Assembly: GCF_003112515.1 (NCBI RefSeq)
Contig: NZ_BEVZ01000003.1
Coordinates: forward strand, 1 to 64,000
Reading direction: 5' to 3'
Source of the DNA: Streptomyces fragilis
GTDB taxonomy: Bacteria > Actinomycetota > Actinomycetes > Streptomycetales > Streptomycetaceae
Length of the DNA: 64,000 bases
Made by a program: the position numbers and the translations under genes. Below, in pieces: positions 29,461 through 37,150 of the stretch. The notes below the pieces were generated by a model, which was given only the letters and a program-made list of their open reading frames with translations, searched no databases and was not told where the DNA came from. Within the stretch, counting starts at the first letter, position 1, and every line of letters begins with the position of its first letter.

Positions 29461-30309
29461 TCAGCGGGAGAGGAACTGAGGGCCCATGGGCGGCATGCGG
29501 AACCCGTGGTCGCCCACCGGCTGGGGATACCCGTACGCGGACGGCTGCGCCGGCACCCGCTGCACCGTCGCCGGCGGCGGATACCCGTACCCCGCGGGCG
29601 CGCCACCCGCCGCCGGGGGATACCCGTACCCCGTGGTGGCGGGCGGGGCGACGACCGCCGCGGCCGTCGGTTCCTCCGCCCGCGACGGCCGCGAGAAGTC
29701 CGGCCCCGAACCGGGCGACTCGATGCCGTTCCCCGGCTGCTCGCCCGCCCCCGCCGCGTCCCCGTCGGGGTCCTCCACCGAGATCCCGAAGTCCGAGGCC
29801 AGCCCTTCGAGCCCGTTGGCGTACCCCTCCCCGAGGGCCCGGAACTTCCAGCTCCCGCCCCTGCGGTAGAGCTCGCCGCAGATCATTGCGGTCTCCTCGC
29901 CCGTCTCCGGCACGATGTCGAAGTACGCCAGCGGATCCCCGTCCGGCACGTCCGCGTCGTACAGCAGGATGCGCAGGTCCTCCACGCGGGAGAACGGCAC
30001 CCCGTCCGCCGAGGCGACGATCAGAACACGGCCGACATCCGCCTCGACACCGTTCAGATTCGTCTGGACCGTGTCGGTGAGGCCCTCGGTGACGCGCTTC
30101 TTGCCGAGCCGCCAGACCTTCCCGGAGGGATGCCGTGGCTGGTTGTAGAAGACGAAGTCCCCGTCCGAGCGCACACGTCCGTCCGTCCCGAGCAGAAGCG
30201 CCGAAGCGTCCACGTCGGGCGCGCCCGGCCCCGCCGACCAACGGAGCACGGCGCGTACCGTGCCGGCCTCCAGCGGGACGTTCGACCCCTTCAGCATCGC
30301 GTGCGTCAT
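29461..30309 (-). CDS. TerD-domain protein with a Gly-Tyr-Pro-rich C-terminal tail
   Basis: 282 residues. Residues 1-185 are a TerD domain (MLKGSNVPLEAG, DVDASALLLGTDG, SWKFRALGEGYANGLEG). The remaining ~95 residues are low complexity, with repeated YGYPP elements (TGYGYPPAAGG, AGYGYPPPAT, SAYGYPQP), likely a disordered surface for partner binding. Start is ATG 30309 (MTHAMLKG), with 30297 as alternative. It runs against the other ter genes and is divergent from the aldolase, so this gap probably carries a shared promoter region for both Ter units. Confidence 0.92.
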   Translation of the reverse strand: MTHAMLKGSNVPLEAGTVRAVLRWSAGPGAPDVDASALLLGTDGRVRSDGDFVFYNQPRHPSGKVWRLGKKRVTEGLTDTVQTNLNGVEADVGRVLIVASADGVPFSRVEDLRILLYDADVPDGDPLAYFDIVPETGEETAMICGELYRRGGSWKFRALGEGYANGLEGLASDFGISVEDPDGDAAGAGEQPGNGIESPGSGPDFSRPSRAEEPTAAAVVAPPATTGYGYPPAAGGAPAGYGYPPPATVQRVPAQPSAYGYPQPVGDHGFRMPPMGPQFLSR

Positions 30310-30521
30310 GCGGGCAATCCTGCCCTCTGGCTCCGGCCAGGACAACGCGGGGGTCGGACGGACCGATCGGGACGGGCCCGGTCCCGGGAGGACTGTCGCG
30401 GTCCGTGACGGACATACGCCGGTCACCCGAACTTCACGGACCTCGGGGAACAGCAGAAATAGATCTGTACGTACTATTACCGGCCACCCTCTTCGGTCGC
30501 TGAATCCTCACGGGGGACCCC

Positions 30522-31703
30522 ATGCGTCATTTCGGGCACGTAGCCCCGGAGGTGCGACAGCGCCTCTTCCACCAGGAGCCCTGCCGGTTCACGGCCGACT
30601 CGCCCGCCCCCGTGCTCGCCGCGGCGCTGGGCGCGACCCTGTACAGCCCGGCCACCCGTCCGCGGCTGGCCGACGACATCCTCAAGCAGGCCGGCCGCGG
30701 CGTCGTCTCCATGGTCCTGTGCCTGGAGGACTCCATCGACGACGCCGACGTCGAGGCCGGCGAGGAGAACCTGGTCCAGCAGTTCGCCGCCCTGGACGCC
30801 GGGCTCGGCGACACCTCCGGGGAGCGGCTGCCGCTGCTGTTCGTGCGGGTGCGGCACCCCGGCCAGATCGGCGACCTGGTCCGCCGCTTCGGCGCGTCCG
30901 CCCGGCTGCTGTCCGGTTTCGTGGTCCCCAAGTTCACCCAGCGGCACGGCACCCCCTTCCTGGAGGCGGCGGTCGAGGCCGAGGCGGCGAGCGGCCGGCG
31001 GCTGTTCGTGATGCCGGTCCTGGAGTCGCCCGAGCTGCTCCACCTGGAGACGCGGACCGAGACCCTGACGGGGATCTTCGGCACGGTCGACAAGTACCGC
31101 GACCGGGTGCTGGCGCTGCGGCTCGGGGTCACGGACTTCTGCTCCGCCTACGGCCTGCGCCGCGCCCCCGACATGACCGCCTACGACGTGCGGATCGTCG
31201 CCTCGGTGATCTCCGACGTGGTCAACGTGCTGGGGCGCGCCGACGGCACCGGCTTCACCGTCACCGGGCCGGTGTGGGAGTACTTCCGGTTGCAGGAACG
31301 TATCTTCAAGCCGCAGCTGCGGGAGAGCCCGTTCCGCGGCGAGGCCCAGGAACTGCGGGAGAACCTGATCGAGCACGCCCTGGACGGCCTGCTCCGGGAG
31401 ATCGCCCTGGACCACGCCAACGGCCTGCTCGGCAAGACCTGCATCCACCCCACGCACGTCCAGCCGGTCCACGCGCTCTCCGTCGTCAGCCACGAGGAGT
31501 TCTGCGACGCGCAGGACATCCTGCGGCCCGAGCGGGGCGGCGGCGGGGTGCTGCGGTCGGCGTACACCAACAAGATGAACGAGGTGAAGCCGCACCGGGC
31601 GTGGGCCGAGCGGACCATGCTCCGCGCGCAGGTCTTCGGCGTCGCGCGGGAGGACGTGGGGTTCGTCGACCTGCTCGCCGCGGCCTCCGACGCCTGCCCG
31701 TGA
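30522..31703 (+). CDS. HpcH/HpaI aldolase / citrate lyase beta-like enzyme of the Ter island
   Basis: 393-residue TIM-barrel enzyme. The CitE-like pattern is visible: LYSPATRPRLADDILKQ at the start, VVSMVLCLEDSIDDADVE with the metal-binding acidic residues, VMPVLESPELL, and KTCIHPTHVQPVH near the end. Comparative work on Ter systems (Anantharaman, Iyer and Aravind) groups such enzymes with PRTases and HAD phosphatases as a predicted pathway to a nucleoside-like metabolite. That set follows directly here. An AT-rich stretch with TACTAT at about 30472 may hold its promoter. Confidence 0.87.
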   Translation: MRHFGHVAPEVRQRLFHQEPCRFTADSPAPVLAAALGATLYSPATRPRLADDILKQAGRGVVSMVLCLEDSIDDADVEAGEENLVQQFAALDAGLGDTSGERLPLLFVRVRHPGQIGDLVRRFGASARLLSGFVVPKFTQRHGTPFLEAAVEAEAASGRRLFVMPVLESPELLHLETRTETLTGIFGTVDKYRDRVLALRLGVTDFCSAYGLRRAPDMTAYDVRIVASVISDVVNVLGRADGTGFTVTGPVWEYFRLQERIFKPQLRESPFRGEAQELRENLIEHALDGLLREIALDHANGLLGKTCIHPTHVQPVHALSVVSHEEFCDAQDILRPERGGGGVLRSAYTNKMNEVKPHRAWAERTMLRAQVFGVAREDVGFVDLLAAASDACP

Positions 31704-31788
31704 GGGCCCGCGCCTCCCGGGCGCGGTCCCCGTGGGCCGGGTGCCCAGGGGCCTTGCCGCCACAGGCTGTCCGCGGGCACGCGAGCCC

Positions 31789-32058
31789 CACGCAGGTGGG
31801 CCGCATGCAGGTGGGGTCCATGCAGGTGGGCTCCATGCAGGTGGGCTCCATGCAGGTGGGCCGCACACGGGCGGGGCCCACACGGGCGGGGTCCACACAG
31901 GCCAAGTCCACCCGGGCCGGGCCCGTGCGGGCCAGGCACATGGGGGTCAGGCCCGTGCGGGCCGGGCACACACAGCCGGGCCTGACCCAGGCCGGGCCCA
32001 CACAGCCGGGCCTGACTAAGGCCGGGCGCACACAGGCCGGACCCACGCAGGCCGGGCC
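31789..32058. repeat. 15-bp tandem repeat array, about 18 units, inside the Ter biosynthetic locus
   Basis: Units of exactly 15 bp run from 31789 to 32058 between the aldolase and the PRTase gene. The left third is nearly perfect (CATGCAGGTGGGCTC and close variants at 31804-31863). The middle and right shift to CACACGGGCGGGGCC and CACACAGGCCGGGCC types. The period keeps a reading frame open on both strands, giving five-residue repeats. However, no ribosome site or codon pattern supports a protein. This fills most of the 566-base gap. Confidence 0.93.
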
Positions 32059-32269
32059 CACATAGGCCCGCGGAACACACACCCCTCGGCAGTCTGGGAC
32101 GACCAGGCCGCCGGGCCCCTCGCCCACCGGGGCCACCGGGGCCACCGGGCCCGTCCGGGCCCCGCGAACACGGACGGGCGCCCCGCACGCGCGCCGCAGG
32201 CGCCGCGGGAAGACGGACGCCGGAGGCGGCGGCACACGCCGCTGCGCCGGCCCGACACACAAGGGACTC

Positions 32270-34957
32270 ATGAAGACAGCCGACACCGCCGAGGACCGCA
32301 CCGGCCCCTGGACCGGCACCTGGGTGGCCGAACGCCTGGGCGTCGCCCTGGAGGGCGACCCGGCCCTGCGCGACCTGCTGGGGCTCGCCCTGCGCCGCAA
32401 CCCCCGCCGCGCCCACCTGCTCGTCTCCCACGTGCTCGGCAAGCACGTGCCGCAGTCGCCCGCCGTCGTCCACGGACACGGCGTGGCCCTCGGCCGCCGG
32501 GTCCGCGAACTGCTGGGCCCCGAGGAGGCGTCGCGGGCCGTCGTCCTCGGCTACGCCGAGACCGCCACCGGCCTCGGCCACTCGGTCGCGGACGGCCTCG
32601 GCGACGCCCCCTGCCTGCACTCCACGCGTCGCCCCGTCCCCGGCGTCGACGCGGCCGGCGGCTTCGAGGAGTCCCACTCCCACGCCACCAGTCACCTCCT
32701 GCTGCCCGAGGACCCCGCCCTGCTCGCCGGGGACGGCCCGCTGGTGCTGGTCGACGACGAGTTCTCCACCGGCAACACGGTCCTGAACACCATCCGCGAC
32801 CTGCACGCCCGCTACCCCCGGGAGCGGTACGTGGTGGTGGCGCTGGTCGACACCCGCTCGCCCGCCGACAGCGGCCGGCTCGCCGCGTTCGCCGCGGAGA
32901 TCGGCGCCCGCGTCGACCTGGTGGCCACCGCGACCGGCCGGGTCCGGCTGCCGGAGGGCGTCCTCGAGAAGGGCCAGGCCCTGGTCGCCGCGCACGAGAC
33001 CCCCGGCGCCGCCGGGCCCCGGGCCGCGGCCGCCCCGGGCGACGCGCGCCGCGAGGACCTGGTCCCGCGGCAGCGGACGACCCCGGTTCCCCGCGCCCGC
33101 CGGGTGGACCTCGGCTGGCCCGACGGCCTCCCCGACGGAGGCCGGCACGGCTTCACGCCGCAGCACCGCGCCCGGCTGGACGCCGCCCTGCCCGCGATGA
33201 CCGCGCGTCTCGCCGAGGCCCTGCCGGCCGGCGCCCGCCGCGGCCGCGTGCTCGTCCTCGGCTTCGAGGAGCTGATGTACGCCCCGCTGCGGCTGGCCGC
33301 CGGGCTGGAACAGCTCCTCCCCGACGCGCGCGTGCGGTTCTCCACCACCACCCGCTCGCCCGTCCTCGCGGTCGACGACCCCGGCTACGCCATCCGCAGC
33401 CGCCTGGTCTTCCCCGCCCACGACGACCCGGCCGACGGGCCGGGCGACCGCTACGCCTACAACGTGGCCGGAGCCGGCTTCGACGCCGTGATCGCCGTCG
33501 TCGACTCCGCAGGCGACACCCCGGCGCTGCACGCCCCCGACGGACTGCTCGGGCAGCTCGCCGCGCACACCCCGCACGTACTGCTCGCCGTCGTCCCCAG
33601 CCACGTCCCGGGCCGCGCCGCCGATCACGACCCCGACCACGACCCCGGCCATGTCACCGGGCGCCGACCCGGTCACGACCACGACCCCGGTCACGACATC
33701 GCCCGCGCCGCCCGCCACGTCTCCCGCCCCGCCCCCGCACGGACCGCCCGCGAGGGCGGCGCCGCGCGCGCATCCGAAAGGCCCGCCATGCTGCCGGAGC
33801 CCCTCCGCGGACCGCACTTCTCCTCCTACGCCCCCGACGAGGTGGGCTGGCTGCTGCAGGACCTCTCCGACGTCACCCTCGAGGCGCCCACCGAGGAGCG
33901 CGAGGAGGCCATCCAGAGCGGTGGCGCCCACTACGCCGAGTCGCTGCCCGTCGAGTACCAGCCCAGCGAGGACTACCAGCGGCTCTTCCACGCCGCCCTG
34001 GACACCTCCGCGGCCCGGATCGCCGAGGCCGTCGGCGTGGTCACCGAGACCGTCCTCGCCGAACGCGGCGCGCGCTCGGGGCGGACCGTGCTGGTCTCAC
34101 TGGCCCGCGCCGGAACCCCGGTCGGCGTCCTGATGCGCCGCTGGGCCCGCCACCGGCACGGCCTGGACCTGCCGCACTACGCCGTCTCCATCGTGCGCGG
34201 CCGCGGCATCGACGCCAACGCCCTGCGCTACCTCGCCGCCCACCACGACCCGCGCGACGTCGTGTTCGTCGACGGCTGGACCGGCAAGGGCGCCATCACC
34301 CGCGAACTCGCGGCCGCCATCGCGGAGTTCGAGGCGGCCGAGGGGATCACCGGCTTCGACCCGGAGATCGCGGTGCTCGCCGACCCGGGCTCGTGCGTGA
34401 GGACCTACGGCACCCGCGAGGACTTCCTCATCCCGTCCGCCTGCCTCAACTCGACCGTCTCCGGGCTGATTTCGCGTACCGTGCTGCGCTCCGACCTGGT
34501 CGGCCCGCACGACTACCACGGCGGCAAGTTCTACCGCGAGCTGGCGGACGCCGACGTCTCCGTCGCCTTCCTGGACGCCGTCTCCGCCCGCTTCGACGAG
34601 GTCGCCGACGCCGCCGAGGCCCGCGCCAAGGAACTCGTCGCCGCGGACCGCACGCCCACCTGGGAGGGCTGGGCCGCCGTCGAACGGATCAGCGAGGAGT
34701 ACGGCATCCACGACGTCAACCTGGTGAAGCCCGGCGTGGGCGAGACCACCCGGGTGCTGCTGCGCCGGGTACCGTGGAAGATCCTGGCCCTCAAGGACGC
34801 GGGCGCCGACCTTGACCACGTCCGGCTGCTCGCCGCCCAACGCGGGGTGCCGGTCGAGGAGGTGGACGAACTGCCGTACAGCTGCGTCGGACTCATCCAC
34901 CCGCGCTACACGCGCGGGGCCACCGGCACCGACGGACGGGCGGTGGCCGCACGATGA
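32270..34957 (+). CDS. Fused PRTase-TRSP and StiP/PELOTA protein of the Ter biosynthetic module
   Basis: 895 residues. Residues ~15-230 are an orotate-PRTase-like domain with PRPP loop VDDEFSTGNT (161-170), followed by the TRSP segment starting ALVDTRSPAD (191-200) and running to about 440. An Asp/His/Pro-rich linker (~445-505) leads to the StiP-type PRTase domain (HFSSYAPDEVGWLLQDLSD; VLVSLARAGTPVGVLMRRW; VVFVDGWTGKGAI). The C-terminus is a PELOTA-like RNA-binding fold (VNLVKPGVGETTRVLLRR). These two halves are often separate genes. An in-frame ATG at 33788 (residue 507) behind GAAAGG could also start StiP alone. Its stop overlaps the HAD start. Confidence 0.88.
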   Translation: MKTADTAEDRTGPWTGTWVAERLGVALEGDPALRDLLGLALRRNPRRAHLLVSHVLGKHVPQSPAVVHGHGVALGRRVRELLGPEEASRAVVLGYAETATGLGHSVADGLGDAPCLHSTRRPVPGVDAAGGFEESHSHATSHLLLPEDPALLAGDGPLVLVDDEFSTGNTVLNTIRDLHARYPRERYVVVALVDTRSPADSGRLAAFAAEIGARVDLVATATGRVRLPEGVLEKGQALVAAHETPGAAGPRAAAAPGDARREDLVPRQRTTPVPRARRVDLGWPDGLPDGGRHGFTPQHRARLDAALPAMTARLAEALPAGARRGRVLVLGFEELMYAPLRLAAGLEQLLPDARVRFSTTTRSPVLAVDDPGYAIRSRLVFPAHDDPADGPGDRYAYNVAGAGFDAVIAVVDSAGDTPALHAPDGLLGQLAAHTPHVLLAVVPSHVPGRAADHDPDHDPGHVTGRRPGHDHDPGHDIARAARHVSRPAPARTAREGGAARASERPAMLPEPLRGPHFSSYAPDEVGWLLQDLSDVTLEAPTEEREEAIQSGGAHYAESLPVEYQPSEDYQRLFHAALDTSAARIAEAVGVVTETVLAERGARSGRTVLVSLARAGTPVGVLMRRWARHRHGLDLPHYAVSIVRGRGIDANALRYLAAHHDPRDVVFVDGWTGKGAITRELAAAIAEFEAAEGITGFDPEIAVLADPGSCVRTYGTREDFLIPSACLNSTVSGLISRTVLRSDLVGPHDYHGGKFYRELADADVSVAFLDAVSARFDEVADAAEARAKELVAADRTPTWEGWAAVERISEEYGIHDVNLVKPGVGETTRVLLRRVPWKILALKDAGADLDHVRLLAAQRGVPVEEVDELPYSCVGLIHPRYTRGATGTDGRAVAAR

Positions 34958-35808
34958 CCGAACTCCGGACCGCACCACAGTCCGAATCCCATACCGGCGG
35001 CCCTCGCGCCGTCGTCGCCAGCGACCTGGACCGGACCCTGATCTACTCCACGGCCGCCCTCGCGCTCACCATGCCGGACCAGGACGCCCCCCGGCTGCTG
35101 TGCGTCGAGACCCACGAGCACAGACCGCTCTCCTTCATGACCGAGGCCGCGGCGGAACTCCTCGCCGAACTGGGCGAGGCCGCCAGCTTCGTGCCCACCA
35201 CCACCCGCACCCGCGCCCAGTACGAGCGGATCAGCCTGCCCGGCCCCGCCCCCCGCTACGCGATCTGCGCCAACGGGGGCCACCTGCTGGTCGACGGCGT
35301 CTCCGACCCGGACTGGCAGCGGGCGGTGGCGGCGCGGCTGGCCGAGGAGTGCGTGCCGCTGGAGGAGGTCTCCGCACACCTCCGGCGCACCGCCGACCCG
35401 CAGTGGCTGCTCAAGCACCGGATCGCCGAGGACCTCTTCGCCTACCTCGTGGTCCAGCGCGACCTGCTGCCCGACCAGTGGGTCAAGGACCTCGCCGAGT
35501 GGGCCGAGAACCGCGGCTGGACGGTCTCCCTCCAGGGCCGCAAGATCTACGCCGTGCCCAAGCCGCTCACCAAGAGCGCCGCGGTCCGCGAGGTCGCCCG
35601 CCGCACCGGCGCCGACCTCGTTCTCGGCGCCGGCGACTCCCTCCTCGACGCCGACCTCCTGCTGGCGGTGGACCGCGGCTGGCGCCCCAACCACGGCGAA
35701 CTCGCCGACACGGGGTGGGGGGCGCCGACGGTCGTCCCGCTCGTCGAGCGCGGCGTCCTCGCCGGCGAACGCATCCTGCGCGAATTCCTCGCCGCCACCC
35801 GCGCCTGA
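34954..35808 (+). CDS. HAD-superfamily hydrolase of the Ter biosynthetic module
   Basis: 284 residues. Motif I is SDLDRTLIY with nucleophile Asp24 and Asp26, motif II the Thr in FVPTTTRTRAQYERI, motif III the Lys in PKPLTKSAA, and motif IV GDSLLDADLL. The cap arrangement is that of Cof-type phosphatases. Its ATG overlaps the stop of the PRTase-StiP gene (ATGA), so translation is coupled and the enzyme probably dephosphorylates the product of those PRTases. The metabolite is predicted, not known. Confidence 0.9.
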   Translation: MTELRTAPQSESHTGGPRAVVASDLDRTLIYSTAALALTMPDQDAPRLLCVETHEHRPLSFMTEAAAELLAELGEAASFVPTTTRTRAQYERISLPGPAPRYAICANGGHLLVDGVSDPDWQRAVAARLAEECVPLEEVSAHLRRTADPQWLLKHRIAEDLFAYLVVQRDLLPDQWVKDLAEWAENRGWTVSLQGRKIYAVPKPLTKSAAVREVARRTGADLVLGAGDSLLDADLLLAVDRGWRPNHGELADTGWGAPTVVPLVERGVLAGERILREFLAATRA

Positions 35809-35994
35809 CCCGCCGGCCTTTCCCCGCGGGCGGCGGGGAGCACCACCTCCACCGCCCGCGGGCGCCCGGGCCCACCTGCCCCCGCCCGCACGCAGCGGTC
35901 CGCTCCACCGGGGCCGGGGCCGGGTGCCAGCCGGACCTGCCCACCGTCGCGAAGAGTTGGCCCTCCGCGGGTGAACGCCGCGCATAATGACGTC

Positions 35995-36216
35995 ATGCCT
36001 CGCTACGAGTACCGCTGCCGCAGCTGCGGCGACACGTTCGAACTCAGCCGCCCCATGGCGGAGTCCTCCGCCCCCGCCACCTGCCCCGCGGGCCACGAGG
36101 ACACCGTGAAGCTCCTCTCCACCGTCGCCGTCGGCGGCCGCACGGCCGGGTCGGCGGCGTCCGCCCCCGCACCCTCCGGCGGAGGCGGCTGCTGCGGCGG
36201 AGGCTGCTGCGGCTGA
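35995..36216 (+). CDS. FmdB-type zinc ribbon protein
   Basis: 73 residues. The putative zinc site uses Cys8, Cys11, Cys30 and His34 (MPRYEYRCRSCGDTF; ATCPAGHED). The C-terminus is Gly/Cys-rich (GGGGCCGGGCCG), which may bind extra metal or form disulfides. FmdB-like small proteins are widespread, with regulatory or unknown roles. It begins 187 bp after the HAD gene and may or may not belong to the Ter unit. ATG 35995 is the natural start for the ribbon. Confidence 0.85.
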   Translation: MPRYEYRCRSCGDTFELSRPMAESSAPATCPAGHEDTVKLLSTVAVGGRTAGSAASAPAPSGGGGCCGGGCCG

Positions 36217-36252
36217 CCCCGCCCGACACCCTGCCGCCGACACCCCACGCCG

Positions 36253-37071
36253 ATGAGACGCGACGACAGCCCCCCGGAGACCCGGCGGCTCCACCTGAGC
36301 CGGACCTTCGACGAGGACGCGGAGCTCTACGACCGCGTCCGGCCGGGCTACCCGCCCGAGCTGTACGACGACCTCGCCGAGCTCACGGGCGCCCGCCCCG
36401 GCGCCCGCGTACTCGAACTCGGCTGCGGAACCGGCCAGGCGACCGTGCCCCTGGCCGCCCGCGGCTACCGCGTCACGGCCCTCGACGCCGGCCCCCACAT
36501 GGCCGAGGTGGCCCGCCGCAACCTCGCCCACACCCCGGCCGCGCAGGTCGTGACCACGGACTTCGAGAGCTGGCCCCTCCCCGCCGAGCCGTACGACGTC
36601 GTCCTGTCGGCGACCGCGTTCCACTGGATCGACCCGGCCGTCCGCACGGTCAAGGCGGCCGACGCGCTGCGCCCGGGCGGCGCCCTCGCCGTCGTGCGCA
36701 CACAGCACGTGCGGGGCGGCACCGAGCAGTTCTTCGTCGACGTCCAGCGCTGTTACGAGCGCTTCGACCCGCAGACCCCTCCCGGGCTCCGCCCTCTCGC
36801 ACCCGAGGCCGTGGACGGTGCGGACCACGCCGAGGAGGTCGCCCGCAGTGGCCGGTTCGGCCCCACGGTCTTCCGCCGCCACCTGCGGGACCTCACCTAC
36901 GCGACGTCGGACTACCTGGACCTGCTCCGGACCTACTCCGGCCACTGGGCTCTGCCGCAGCCCGCCAGGGACGGGCTGCTGAACTGCGTGGCGGCCCTGA
37001 TCGACGGCACGTACGGCGGCCGGGTGACCAAGCGCTACCTGCTGGAACTCGCGGTCTCGCCCCGGCACTGA
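36253..37071 (+). CDS. Class I SAM-dependent methyltransferase
   Basis: 272 residues. The Rossmann SAM motif I is VLELGCGTGQATVPLA (~53-68), followed by the acidic VTALDAGPHM. Motif IV-like YDVVLSATAFHWID and DALRPGGALAVV complete the fold. The N-terminal FDEDAELYDRVRPGYP is typical of the UbiE/Methyltransf_11 group acting on small molecules. Substrate unknown. It starts 37 bp after the zinc-ribbon gene on the same strand, so the two may be co-transcribed. Confidence 0.9.
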   Translation: MRRDDSPPETRRLHLSRTFDEDAELYDRVRPGYPPELYDDLAELTGARPGARVLELGCGTGQATVPLAARGYRVTALDAGPHMAEVARRNLAHTPAAQVVTTDFESWPLPAEPYDVVLSATAFHWIDPAVRTVKAADALRPGGALAVVRTQHVRGGTEQFFVDVQRCYERFDPQTPPGLRPLAPEAVDGADHAEEVARSGRFGPTVFRRHLRDLTYATSDYLDLLRTYSGHWALPQPARDGLLNCVAALIDGTYGGRVTKRYLLELAVSPRH

Positions 37072-37094
37072 CCCGAGGCGCCGGTCCGGCCCCC

Positions 37095-37150
37095 GTCAGC
37101 CCGCACCCCGTCAGCCCGCACCCCATCAGCCCGCACCCTGTCAGCCCGCC
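37095..37150. repeat. 15-bp tandem repeat crossing a stop codon
   Basis: GTCAGCCCGCACCCC at 37095-37109 and 37110-37124, ATCAGCCCGCACCCT at 37125-37139, and a partial GTCAGCCCGCC to 37150. The last unit contains the stop codon (TCA on this strand, 37141-37143) and final codons of the coiled-coil protein gene. Confidence 0.9.

Noticed and set aside
31789..32058. CRISPR array or pentapeptide-repeat protein
   Set aside because: Units are contiguous 15-mers with no spacers, so not CRISPR. The encoded five-residue units do not follow the A(D/N)LXX pattern of pentapeptide proteins and have no start context.
31181..33991. A 936-residue minus-strand frame across the Ter locus
   Set aside because: It is antisense to the aldolase and PRTase genes and includes the 15-bp array; no ribosome site or family resemblance.
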